Shown: positions 40,528 to 49,803 of the stretch, piece by piece
Position numbering within the stretch: position 1 is the stretch's first letter
Layout of the letters: every line of letters begins with the position of its first letter
NCBI GenBank assembly: GCA_963783505.1
Contig: CAWAOP010000023.1
Coordinates: forward strand, 197,615-261,614
DNA: 64,000 nucleotides
From: BOG-224 sp963783505
GTDB lineage: Bacteria; Acidobacteriota; Terriglobia; Bryobacterales; Bryobacteraceae
Direction: 5' to 3'
Made by a program: the position numbers and the translations under genes
The notes under the pieces: model-generated
What the model was told of the DNA's origin: nothing
Database searches by the model: none
The model's input: only the letters and a program-made list of their open reading frames with translations

Positions 40528-40946
40528 ACGGACTCGCCTTCTTCGACACGAACGTGCTGGTTTACGCCGACGACCGCTCCGCGCCCGCCAAGCAGAAACG
40601 GGCGATAGCCCTCTTCGCGGAACATCTCCGGCAAGGCTCCGCCGTTGTTTCGCTACAGGTATTGCAGGAGTATTTCGTGGCCGCCACGCGGAAGCTCGGC
40701 TTGGCTCCCGAGGTTGCCCAGCGCAAGGTCGAGTTGATCGCGCGCGCGAGGGTCGTGCGATTCGAGGCTGCCGACGTGATTTCGGCTATTGAACTCCACC
40801 GGCTGAAACTTGTGTCGTTCTGGGACGCGCTGATTCTCCAAGCGGCGCGTTCGGCGGGGGCCGCGATCCTCTACACCGAGGACATGCAGTCCGAAAGCGT
40901 CCTCGGAGGAGTGCGGGTAGTCAACCCGTTCCTGAAAACGCAGTAA
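40524..40946 (+). CDS. vapC: VapC-type PIN-domain toxin
   Basis: 140 aa PIN domain with a complete acidic set: Asp8 in AFFDTNVLVYADD, Glu in LQVLQEYFVAA, Asp in VSFWDALILQAA, and the ILYTEDM motif near the end. Such toxins are Mg-dependent ribonucleases; targets in relatives are often initiator tRNA or the sarcin-ricin loop. It belongs to a different PIN subgroup from the toxin at 31425 and has no substitution in the visible active-site residues. Confidence 0.88.
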   Translation: MNGLAFFDTNVLVYADDRSAPAKQKRAIALFAEHLRQGSAVVSLQVLQEYFVAATRKLGLAPEVAQRKVELIARARVVRFEAADVISAIELHRLKLVSFWDALILQAARSAGAAILYTEDMQSESVLGGVRVVNPFLKTQ

Positions 40947-41032
40947 TCGCTTTCTTCCCATCCGGCAGGGGCTGGAAGAAAGAGGCGGCCCGGGAAGCCG
41001 GACCGCCCGATCCGTTCGGAATCGCCTGAAAC

Positions 41033-41279
41033 TCAGAGCAAACGGAAATTAACTTCGATGGAAGCCTCCACGGGAACCGGCTTGCCGTCTTTCTTCCCCG
41101 GGGAAAACTTCCATGCTCCGACGGCTTCGATAGCCTTCTCATCAAGCCCCAGACCCAGACTCTTCTGGACCTTGACGATGCTGGCCCGGCCGTCGGCCGT
41201 AACGATGACATAGAGCACTACGGCTCCCTGTAACTTCGCTTTACGGGCGGCGTCGGAGTACTCCGGTTCTACACCGACT
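41033..41279 (-). pseudogene. Orphan TonB C-terminal domain lacking its N-terminus
   Basis: The frame reads GVEPEYSDAARKAKLQGAV, VLYVIVTADGRASIVKVQK, GLGLDEKAIEAVGAWKFSPG and ends VEASIEVNFRLL, a TonB C-terminal domain of the acidobacterial type. It starts directly after the stop codon of the TonB receptor gene, without the transmembrane anchor and Pro-rich linker. The only start codon in frame is a GTG at 41218, which would lose the EPEYSDAAR segment. Probably a truncated remnant; translation by read-through of the receptor stop cannot be excluded. Confidence 0.65.
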
Positions 41280-43769
41280 CTACTTCCGCCCGAGCATCCT
41301 CAGCCTTACGCTGAAGGCGCGCACCTGGCCGCCGCCGTAAGTGAGGTATTGCGGAGTTCCCAGGATGTTGTTTACGACATTGGGATTGTTATGTCCGGTG
41401 ATGTTATTGAAGCCGAAGCGCCAGGCCCAGAGATAGTGCAGTGCGTGGAACTTGCGCTCCAGATGAAGATTGACATTGAAATATCCCGGGAAACGCATGG
41501 AGCCGGGAGCGCCAACCTGGTATCCGGCTTCATCCGCCACGGAGAACGGGAAACCCGTTCGACATTCGATCAGGTAGGCTGCGTCCGTATCTCGGGTGAT
41601 GAATCGCAATACCGCCGGCAACCGGCGATTGGGGAGCGGCAGCCAGCCCCACATGTGGAACCGGTTCGGAGCATCCCAGGGAAATCGGCCCGGCGCCTGC
41701 GCGGCGAACACGGGATTCTGCAAGCTGAAATCGATGACGGCGTTTGTGCGCGCGGCGGACCTTGTGTAACCCGCGAACCATTCGTACTGGCGCGCGAAGG
41801 TGCGGTGCAGCGAAAAGTCAACTGCGTCATAGCGGTCGTGGCGGGCGTTTCGTAGATCGTAATAGGCCGTCGCACCGGCTGCCAGCGTGGCGCCCTCCTG
41901 AGGCGGCGGCGCCTCGGGCACAAATACGAGGCCTCGATCGCCATTACGATGCGTGTAATCCGTTTTCCAGTAAAAGTCGAACGGGAGCTTTCTCTCCAGG
42001 CCGAGGCTCACGGTCTGATACCGGGGCGTCGTCAACGAACGGTCGGCCACGCGGAATGAAGTGGCAAGAGGCCCCACGGGCATTCCGCCGGGCGGGTAGA
42101 ACGTGGACAGGCTGGTCTGGTCCTGTTGGCTAGCCAACACGGAAAGCGGGATCGAGTCGTAATAAACGCCCCAGCCGGCCGAGAACTTTGTTCCTCCGGG
42201 CCCGCGCGGCGCCCACGTCGCGGCCACGCGTGGAGCCAGTCCCCATTGGCGAACCACTTCGTTCCAGTCCGTTCGCAGGCCGGCCTCGAAAACCAGCCCC
42301 TCCATAGGCGTCCAGTGGTCCTGAACATAGCCGGCGAGTTCCAGGTTCTTCCGCGCCTGGAACGGCGCGCCAACAAACGAGACGAGCCGCTCCACGGAGC
42401 CATCGGTTTGCGTCAGTTCGTAATTGTGCCGCGCGATGGTTTGGTGAAAGGCCTCGCGTTCCACGTCGATTCCGAACTTAAGTTGATGCTCGCCTTGAAA
42501 ACGGAACACCGGAAGGAAGAGATCGGCGAGCTCCTGCTGGCGGTAAGCGTGCCGGTCCGTCCGCTCGAAGTAGTTGCCCCGGTTGCCGAATGGAGTGATC
42601 AGGTAAATCTGATCGCCTTGCGGAGAATCTCGAAGCTCCGAGCGCGTATCCGCAAAACCAAGTTCGAGGACCGCGCCGCCGAGATACTGCTGGTCGCGGA
42701 CGCTGCTCATGAAAAGTCGCTGCCGGTGGGTATTGGTTGCCTCCACCGGATTCAGGATGCTGAGCCCGGTGCGCAACTGTACCGCCAGATCCGCGAGGAA
42801 GCTCGCGGTCAGGATGTTCGAGGGTTTCAGGTTCACCTGAAAACGCGTCAGGTCGCTGCCCACGAAGCCTCTCGTGCGGTTCTGGCCCGGGGGAAGGCCG
42901 CGCACGACATCCAGGTTGTAGAATCCGTCGATCCCGGTGTGAAACCAAGCGCGCCCGCGCACCAGCGGGCCGGAAAGTTCCAGGCGCGGCGTCCACTTGT
43001 TCACGTGCAGGCCGCCATCGGTGGAGACGCCGGGGATGAAGTTGGTGCCCCCGAATCGCCAGCGGTCGTCTCCCATTTTGGTCTTCAGATCGAGCGCGCC
43101 CGCCGAACCGCGGCCCGTATCGGCGGAGAAACGGCCGAGGCTGAGGTCCAGGGCCTGAATGCTTTCGATATTGACCCTTGCGTCCAACGCGCCCGTGACC
43201 GGGTTGGCCACGTTGAACCCATCGAGCGTGTAGCTGGTTTGGCCGGTTTCGCCGCCGTTCACGTGGATCGCGCCGGAGCTATCCTGGAGAACGCCGTCCG
43301 CCATGGGCAGCGCGTTACGGAAGTCCTGCGGAGCCGGGAATGGAACGGCCTGCGCCTGGCGTCCCTCGATCTCCCTGCGGTCGGACATTTGCTGCGGATC
43401 GACGACAGGCGGCGACGCCGAGACGTCCACGCGCTCGTAGAACTCCCGCAAGTGGTTCAAGACGATATTGAGCTGGTTCTGGGACTCGTCGAATCGATGC
43501 GCGCTTCCCTGGTAGACGTAGAAGCCTTGCCGCTCCGCGCGGATATCGAACTCGCCGGCGGCGGGAAGAGACAGGTTGAAATCTCCCGCCGGATCGGACG
43601 TCACGGCAGCCGCCAGGGTCGCGGACTGCCGAACTTCGATCAGCGCCCCCGCGACCGCGGAGCCGGTCTCATCGACGACACGGCCGCCGATGGCGATCTG
43701 CGCACGCAAACACACGCATGCGAACGCCGCCGTCAAAAGGACACGCTGAGTTTGGGAAGCCGGCTTCAT
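41280..43769 (-). CDS. TonB-dependent receptor with N-terminal carboxypeptidase-regulatory domain
   Basis: 829 aa outer-membrane protein. A signal peptide (RVLLTAAFACVCLRAQ) is followed by a carboxypeptidase-regulatory-like beta domain (IAIGGRVVDETGSAVAGALI), then a plug with NGGETGQTSYTLDGFNVANP, and a beta-barrel. This Oar-like architecture is expanded in Acidobacteria and usually tied to uptake of large or scarce compounds. The ATG at 43769 gives the proper signal peptide; the frame is open from 43847. A TonB C-terminal fragment follows its stop. Confidence 0.9.
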   Translation of the reverse strand: MKPASQTQRVLLTAAFACVCLRAQIAIGGRVVDETGSAVAGALIEVRQSATLAAAVTSDPAGDFNLSLPAAGEFDIRAERQGFYVYQGSAHRFDESQNQLNIVLNHLREFYERVDVSASPPVVDPQQMSDRREIEGRQAQAVPFPAPQDFRNALPMADGVLQDSSGAIHVNGGETGQTSYTLDGFNVANPVTGALDARVNIESIQALDLSLGRFSADTGRGSAGALDLKTKMGDDRWRFGGTNFIPGVSTDGGLHVNKWTPRLELSGPLVRGRAWFHTGIDGFYNLDVVRGLPPGQNRTRGFVGSDLTRFQVNLKPSNILTASFLADLAVQLRTGLSILNPVEATNTHRQRLFMSSVRDQQYLGGAVLELGFADTRSELRDSPQGDQIYLITPFGNRGNYFERTDRHAYRQQELADLFLPVFRFQGEHQLKFGIDVEREAFHQTIARHNYELTQTDGSVERLVSFVGAPFQARKNLELAGYVQDHWTPMEGLVFEAGLRTDWNEVVRQWGLAPRVAATWAPRGPGGTKFSAGWGVYYDSIPLSVLASQQDQTSLSTFYPPGGMPVGPLATSFRVADRSLTTPRYQTVSLGLERKLPFDFYWKTDYTHRNGDRGLVFVPEAPPPQEGATLAAGATAYYDLRNARHDRYDAVDFSLHRTFARQYEWFAGYTRSAARTNAVIDFSLQNPVFAAQAPGRFPWDAPNRFHMWGWLPLPNRRLPAVLRFITRDTDAAYLIECRTGFPFSVADEAGYQVGAPGSMRFPGYFNVNLHLERKFHALHYLWAWRFGFNNITGHNNPNVVNNILGTPQYLTYGGGQVRAFSVRLRMLGRK

Positions 43770-44319
43770 GGAGAATCGCTCCGGCTCAAGAGGCCTCTCC
43801 ACTAAGCATAGCGCCGCCGCCAACCGGTTTCGAGGAATAATCGGCACATCGAGTTCGCCGTTTGGACAGGACCGGAGCTGGCATGGGCCGCCGGGACATC
43901 CGAGTACCGGGCGATGGGCGTCGCGGTCATTTCACGCGCGGACCTGTTCCGCGCCGCCGATTTCCGCCGGGAGCGGCGGCAGCCCTGCGGCGGAGAGCTT
44001 GTTTTTCAGGGTCACTTCGCTTCACTCGGCCACATCAACGCGTACTTGATCCGAGAACGGCGGCGGATCCCGTTCGCAGCGCCACGCGGCGGGCGGCGTC
44101 CGCAGACGAAATGCGGCATCATCAGGCATTGACATCCGATACTCACGGGTATTCCGTTTGCGGGGTTGGCCGGTATCGGCGTGGCGCTGGCGCGCCACGG
44201 TTTTGCCGCGTCTGACGATCCAGAGCGGGTGTGGACGAGACGGTCGAGGAGCGGCCTGTGTCGGCCTGACACGGGGGCCGGGCAGGAAAGACACACAGAC
44301 GAAGCGATCAGTCGTCAAA
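43770..44319. other. Interval without a supported gene (550 bp)
   Basis: A plus-strand frame from 43842 to 44132 containing AVWTGPELAWAAGTSEYRAM and GVAVISRADLFRAADFR looks like a piece of a real protein but is short, opens just after a stop codon and has no recognised family. I regard it as a possible gene fragment. The rest shows no pattern. Confidence 0.4.
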
Positions 44320-44412
44320 GCCTTTTGTTATCAGCGGCCCGCCACGGCACGGCAATTGCGCCTGCAGTAAATGTTTAGTTCGGCCGCAAGCGCTAAATGG
44401 AGGCGCTTCGCG

Positions 44413-44613
44413 ATGAAACCAACCCTTCTGGAAGCGGGCCCTCCGCTTCTGAGTTGGGCCGCTTGGGCCCGCGCATGGCTGCCGCCTATTGACGCGCCCT
44501 CTGGGTTGTCAGTGGGTTTTGCAGGCGCATCGTATTCGCGAACCCTCGTTTCCGGCGCAACACGTAACGCTTTGTCGCTCACTTGCCGGCGACCGCTCAA
44601 AGGGATAAGATGA
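44413..44613 (+). pseudogene. Truncated copy of the start of the Ig-like repeat gene
   Basis: The residues KPTLLEAGPPLLSWAAWARA and VGFAGASYSRTLVSGATRN align with KPVLLAAGLLFLSWPACVQP and AGFEGIAYSQTLTAETYGT at the start of the gene at 47244. The similarity begins upstream of the start codon (AGCGGCCCGCCA near 44332 and 47167), so leader DNA was copied too. The copy ends after about 65 codons in an unrelated sequence. It lies 2.8 kb before the longer copy, with the tail-fibre-like gene between. Confidence 0.75.
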
Positions 44614-44774
44614 TACCCGAAACAGACTCCGTTGTCTGAAAAGAGGAAGGAGCTGAGACGACACCCGCCTCCCGGCCTCAATCCCGATTCCGCATCTCCC
44701 TTCGCGCGTGCGCTCTTGGCGCGCGTCGCGCCGCCTCCCGCGCCCTCGCTCGCTTGGCGCGCCTCATCCGGCCG

Positions 44775-46798
44775 ATGTCGGATGACGGCCCGTGGGTGGA
44801 GGGCGATGACGGTATTATTTATTACAACGACGGCAACGTCGGGGTCGGAACGGCAAATCCCGCCGCGCTGATGCACCTCAACGCCGCGCATTCCGATTTC
44901 AGCGGTTCCTATCTCTCGGTTACCAATGCCGGCATCGGCGGCCAGCCGCTGATGAGCGTAACGCCGACTGGTTCAACCGTAGGTGTGACCCTCACCAGTG
45001 ACACCGAGACCGTGGGCGTCACGTCGCAACTTCTGATCTCCGAGGGACTGTCGGGCGTTACGACCGACCAAACCGCCCATTTCGTGCGCCTCTGGGACGG
45101 CATGACCAGCGGCAATCTGCCCAACGCTTACGGGCAGTTTATCGCCATTCAGAAAGCCGCCGGTTCTGGGACAATCACCAGCGTGTACGGCCTCTACATC
45201 GCCGCCGTAACCGCGGCGACGAACAACTTCGCGATCTACTGCGAGAACGGGGTCAATTATTTCGGTGGAAACGTCGGGATCGGGACGACTCCGTCCGCGC
45301 ACGCACTGGATGTCGCCGGTGACGGGAATTTCAGCGGCGGGCTGACCGCGAACGGCGCTCAGGTTTACCCCGGAGTCTTCACCGGCGATTCGGGGTCCGG
45401 CGGCGCGGCAGGCGCTGTTCCCGCGCCCGCGGCGGGCGATGCGGCGGCGGGGAAGTTTCTCTCGGCCGGCGGCGGCTGGGCCGTTCCGCCAGTCACCGCC
45501 GGCGTATCGAGCTTCAACACCCGCACCGGCGCGGTCACGCCCCAGTCCGGCGACTACACGGCGGCTCAGGTCGGTCTCGGCAACGTCACCGACGACACCC
45601 AACTGAAGGCCAGTCAACTCGATACAGATCCGAGCTTGGCGGCCGACGCGGACGACAGGGTTCCATCGCAGAAGGCGGTCAAGACCTACGTGGACTCGCA
45701 CGTCGGTGGTTTTTCGCTGATGGGCGCGGAGCCGGTAACAGACTTTGTACAGCCGTTCGCAACAGGACAGAATAACCCGCACAAGCTCGTGGACGTGAAC
45801 GGGGCGCTCTTCGCCCCTTGCGTCTACACCGCGCCCGGCGTTTTGGTGCGCATGCCGCTGAACAATCCGGCGGCACTGGATTCGCTAACGTTCGGCACGG
45901 ACTCGCTCGGGCACAACTATCCTCACGACAACCCCGTCGGGGCCATTTATGTTCTCTCCAAGGGGAAGATATACGTCCTCTTCCAGAACGGCGCTCGGTC
46001 CCGGCCAACGGCACAGTCGTGGCCGAGGTCGATCCTACGACGCTAGCCTATACCTACGTGATTTACGATACGACGCATACGACCGGGCAGGGGTCGCTGT
46101 GCGCCGACGCGAGCTACTTGTACGTTTCGACCGCGCTTGGGGGAGAGGATTCTACTCTTCTGCGGTGGGCGCTCGCAGACTGGAGCGGGCCCGCGGCGCT
46201 GCCCCTCGCTTTCACCATTAGCGGCACCAGCTACACGCTCCAGAACGGGCACGCCTGCGATTACGACGGGACAAACGTGTATGTCACGAGCAATGACGAC
46301 GATCTGGACACGCACCTGGCGATCGTGCGGGTGAACCCGGCGAACTTTACCGCGGTGGCAGACGGCGCGTTGCTCGCGGTCTGCGCCAACAACCGACTCA
46401 CGAATGTCTTTTGCTTTACGGCCGATTACGTGTGGTGCGGATCGGAAGCAACGGGCTCGGTGGTGTGTTTCGACAAGGCGGCGCTCGGCACGCAGACGGT
46501 AGTTGACACCAGCGGCTCCGGGGGCTGCTGGTGCGTGTACAACGACGGGACGGACCTGTGGACGTGCCACAACAATTCCACGGGAGCGCTCAAACGGATC
46601 GATCCCGCTACGCTGGCGGTGTTCCCACTTTTCTTCGCGCCGGCGGGGGGCCTGGGTTACGTGAACAAGATTCTCTATCACGCGGCCACGGGCCAGTATT
46701 GTTTCTGCGCGTACCAAGCCCCGGGCAAAATCGGCGCGAGCTCACACGGCGCTGCCGTTGATGCCCTTGTAGAACGAGGAACGACAGAGACGGGATGA
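44775..46798 (+). pseudogene. Phage tail-fibre-like / beta-structured surface protein, one frameshift
   Basis: Repetitive beta-rich sequence with phrases common in phage tail fibres: YYNDGNVGVGTANPAALMHL, FNTRTGAVTPQSGDYTAAQV, LGNVTDDTQLKASQLDTDPS, and VPSQKAVKTYVDSHVGG. From about 45770 it changes to a beta-propeller-like part (LYVSTALGGEDSTLLRWALA, VYNDGTDLWTCHNN). Near 46000 the frame shifts by one base: FQNGA continues in the other frame as VPANGTVVAEVDPTTLAY to the stop at 46796-46798. Start ATG at 44775 or TTG at 44754. If the indel is real the protein is cut at residue 423; other phage genes are absent. Confidence 0.7.
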
Positions 46799-47243
46799 TT
46801 CCACTCGCAACGCTGCGCTTAGCTTTCGGCCAGTCGCTCCCAGCGCAGGTCGCGCCTGTGCCGCCTGGCGAGGCGGATAGGGGCCTGCGCTTCGAGGCGT
46901 CCGCGGCCCAACGCGGCTTCCAGAGGAAGAAGCGATTTTCGGAGGCGACTTACAAGCTTGAATCCCTCGCCCTGCGCGCCGCCGCGATGTGTGCCAGAGC
47001 CGCAAAGAACTACGACGATGATTCTAATGCCCGCACGTCAACGAAGAGCAGCGGCGTTCCAAGCGGCGGCAAGCCGCCCCGGGGATTGGCCCGGGGCGGC
47101 GTGACACAGTGCTGGGTTGGGATGACACAGCAAAGCGATAAATACTCTTCAAAGCTTCCTGTTTTGAGCGGCCCGCCATGGCATGGCAGTTGCACCGCCG
47201 TGTGTGTCTGCTCCCGCGCGCGGTAGATGGATGGTACCTCACG
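46799..47243. other. Interval without a supported gene, ending in a duplicated leader
   Basis: An open frame from 46795 (ATGA overlap with the preceding gene) to 47226 lacks any recognisable motif and is not called. From about 47150 to the next start codon the DNA resembles 44320-44412, so this is the leader that was duplicated together with the gene start. Confidence 0.5.
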
Positions 47244-49618
47244 ATGAAACCGGTTCTTCTGGCAGCGGGTCTTCTCTTCCTGAGTTGGCCCGCCTGCGTC
47301 CAGCCGTTGCCGTCTATCTTGACGCCCCCGAATTTGCCTGCGGGGTTTGAAGGCATCGCGTATTCGCAGACCCTCACCGCCGAAACGTACGGTACTCCCC
47401 TCACCTGGTCGCTCGCGGCCGGCGCGCTGCCAGCGGGTGTGAGTCTCTCACCCGCGGGCGTGATCTCGGGGGTACCGATGACTGCCGGAACGTGGATATT
47501 CGGCATCACGGGCTCGTTCCCAGGTTTTCTTCCTCTGAACAAGACGTTTACGCTTACCATCCTGCCTGGCCCGCCACACCTCGTGATCACGCCCGCTACG
47601 CTACCTTGCGGTTCCCCTGGTAGCGGCTACCAACAAAACCTCGCAGCCGGCAGCGGAAGCCCGCCGTACATATGGTCGCTCACTTCCGGTGCGTTGCCAA
47701 ACGGCCTCTTCCTTTCCCAAGGCACAACCGGCGCGACCCCCACGGCCACAGCCTTGATCGGTCAAGGCATTGCAGCCGGTGCCGTTACCTCGACTTTCAC
47801 CATCACGGTAACCGACTCGACCTCGGCAACGGCGAGCCAGACCTTCACGCTTGCCATCACCCCGATTACGGTTACCACGCCGTCCACCCTGCCTGCGGGC
47901 TACGTCGGAGTTCCGTACTCGCAAACGCTCGCCGCCACCGGGGGCGCTTCCCCATACTCCTGGTCCCCGACCCTAGGCGCCCTGCCGCCTGGCCTCTCTC
48001 TGTCTTCCGCCGGCGTGATCTCTGGAACCCCCACTACGGCTGGAACGGCGGCATTTGTGGCGACGGTAACTGACGCTAATTCGGCGGCGGCGAGCCAGGC
48101 TTTCACGCTGGCCATCAACGTCCTTCCGCTCGATATCTCCACGGTTTCACCCTTGCCCTCCGGCGTGGCTGGCACGGCCTATTCGCAGACGCTCACAGCC
48201 ACGGGCGGAGTCCCTCCCTATCAGTGGCAGCTCAGTTCCGGCGTCCTGCCGCCCCTCCTCTCACTCAGCTCCGCCGGAGTGATCTCCGGCGTCGCCATTA
48301 CACCCGGGTTCTGGACCTTCAACGTAGGCGCAACAGATTCGGCCTCATCAATAACCAGCCAGGCCTTCTCGCTCACCATCACCCTCGGCGCTCTCACCAT
48401 AAGTACGCCAGCCACGCTTCCAGCGGGCGTTGTCGGCGCGTCGTATTCGCAGACGCTTGCCGCTACCGGCGGCGTTCCCCCCTACGCATGGCAGGTCAAG
48501 TCCGGCGCGTGGCCGCCGGGCCTCGTTTTTTCTTCGGGCGGCGCGATCACCGGCGCCCCGTCTCAAGTGGGCTCCTTCAGTTTTACGGTGCAGGCCACGG
48601 ATTCCTCCGCCGCTTCCGCGAGCCGGGTCTTCAGTTTGTTGGTCTCCGCGCCCGGATGCGCATCGAGCTTGAATTACAGCGGCCAGGCCTTCGGCGCCGC
48701 GGGCGGAGCGGGCACGGTGACCGTAACCGCGCCCTCGGGCTGTCAGTGGACCGCAGCCAGCCAGTTGAGCTGGGTCGCGATTTCCGGCGGCGCCTCGGGA
48801 ACCGGCAACGGCGCGGTCACTTTTCAGGTAGCCGCAAACAGCGGCGCGGCGCGTTCGGGTTCCATCGCCATAGCCGGATTTCCGTTCACGGTGGAGCAAT
48901 CCGCCGCATCGGCAGCCGGCCTTTCCACCATCGGCTCGCTGCCCCACGTCACCTCGGGCGGGTACTGGAAGGACACCATCACACTCATCAACAACGGCGG
49001 CGCCAGCGAAGAGGCCCTGGTGAGCTTCTACGACGACAACGGCAACCCGCTGGCATTGCCCGTGAACTTCCCCCAGGCGCCCGGCCCAGGGGCGCCCCGG
49101 CGCCGCTGCTGGCTTCGAGCGTGGACCGCACGGTGAACGCGGGCGCCGAGCTCCTGATCGAGACCGTGGGGCCGGATGATCAGCCCGCCCTGGGCGGATG
49201 GGCGCTGGTGCAGGCGAGCGGGAGCCTGACGGGCTACTCGCTCTTCCGCTGGGGCGCGCCGCCGAAACAGCAGGAGGCCACCGCCCAACTGGAGACGCGC
49301 TCGCCCAGCGCGTTCCTGCTCTCGTTCGATCAGACCGGCGGCTACGTGCTGGGAGTGGCCGTGGCGAACGCATCATCCACCGCGGCCAACATCCTCGCGG
49401 AATTGGTGGATGACAGCGGCGGGTTGCTCGCCGCCACCACCATTCCGCTCCCCGCCATGGGTCACACGGCGTTCATGCTATCGGACAAGTTTCCGGCGGC
49501 GGCCGGAGAGCGAGGAACGCTCGTACTCGCAGTTCCGACCGGCGGGCAGCTCAGTACGCTAGCCTTCCGCGCCAATAGCCTGGGCTCCTTGGCTTCCGTG
49601 CTGCCGCTCACGAAGTGA
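47244..49618 (+). pseudogene. Secreted protein with putative-Ig (He_PIG) repeats and a BACON-like domain, one frameshift
   Basis: A signal peptide (PVLLAAGLLFLSWPACV) precedes five or six Ig-like repeats of about 85-90 residues, each with LPAGxxGxxYSQTLxATGG, PPYxWxLxSGxLPPGLSLSS and GVISGxPTxAG motifs. Then comes a BACON-like domain (GCQWTAASQLSWVAI, GAVTFQVAANSGAARSG) and a C-terminal domain found in acidobacterial surface proteins (HVTSGGYWKDTITLINN, ANILAELVDDSGG). Near 49090-49105, in a GGGG/CCCC-rich stretch, the frame changes; the C-terminus continues as APLLASSVDRTVNAGAELL to the stop at 49616-49618. Repaired length would be about 790 aa. Confidence 0.8.
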
Positions 49619-49803
49619 TCCTCGGAAGAGGGGCGGCTTGGCGTGCATTCTCCGAGAAACCGGCGCGCGCCCGCTCGTCCGGGTTTGCCGCTCTCCCTGC
49701 CATGACATAGAATAAAGCTGCTTATCGTGGAGCTGTTCCCCGACGGGAATCCCTCAGTTCACCCGGCCTGGCGGCGCCCAAAGATCGGCGGAAAGGACCA
49801 ATC

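Noticed and set aside
41219..41282. Programmed frameshifting that joins the TonB receptor to the TonB C-terminal domain
   Set aside because: No slippery heptamer or downstream structure is evident at the stop, and a receptor with a TonB domain at its C-terminus on the same side of the membrane makes little sense.
43842..44132. A protein-coding gene upstream of the duplicated fragment
   Set aside because: Short, opens right after a stop codon, no ribosome binding site and no family; kept only as a possible fragment.
46795..47226. Open frame overlapping the tail-fibre-like gene by ATGA
   Set aside because: No motif, poor composition, and its second half is the duplicated leader also found before 44413.
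49085..49110. Programmed ribosomal frameshift in the Ig-like gene
   Set aside because: Run-rich DNA alone does not prove it; other genes nearby show plain indels, so mutation or error is simpler.
44320..49618. A diversity-generating retroelement around the tail-fibre-like and Ig-like genes
   Set aside because: No reverse transcriptase, no template/variable repeat pair with adenine-directed differences; the duplicated segment is a gene start, not a C-terminal variable region.
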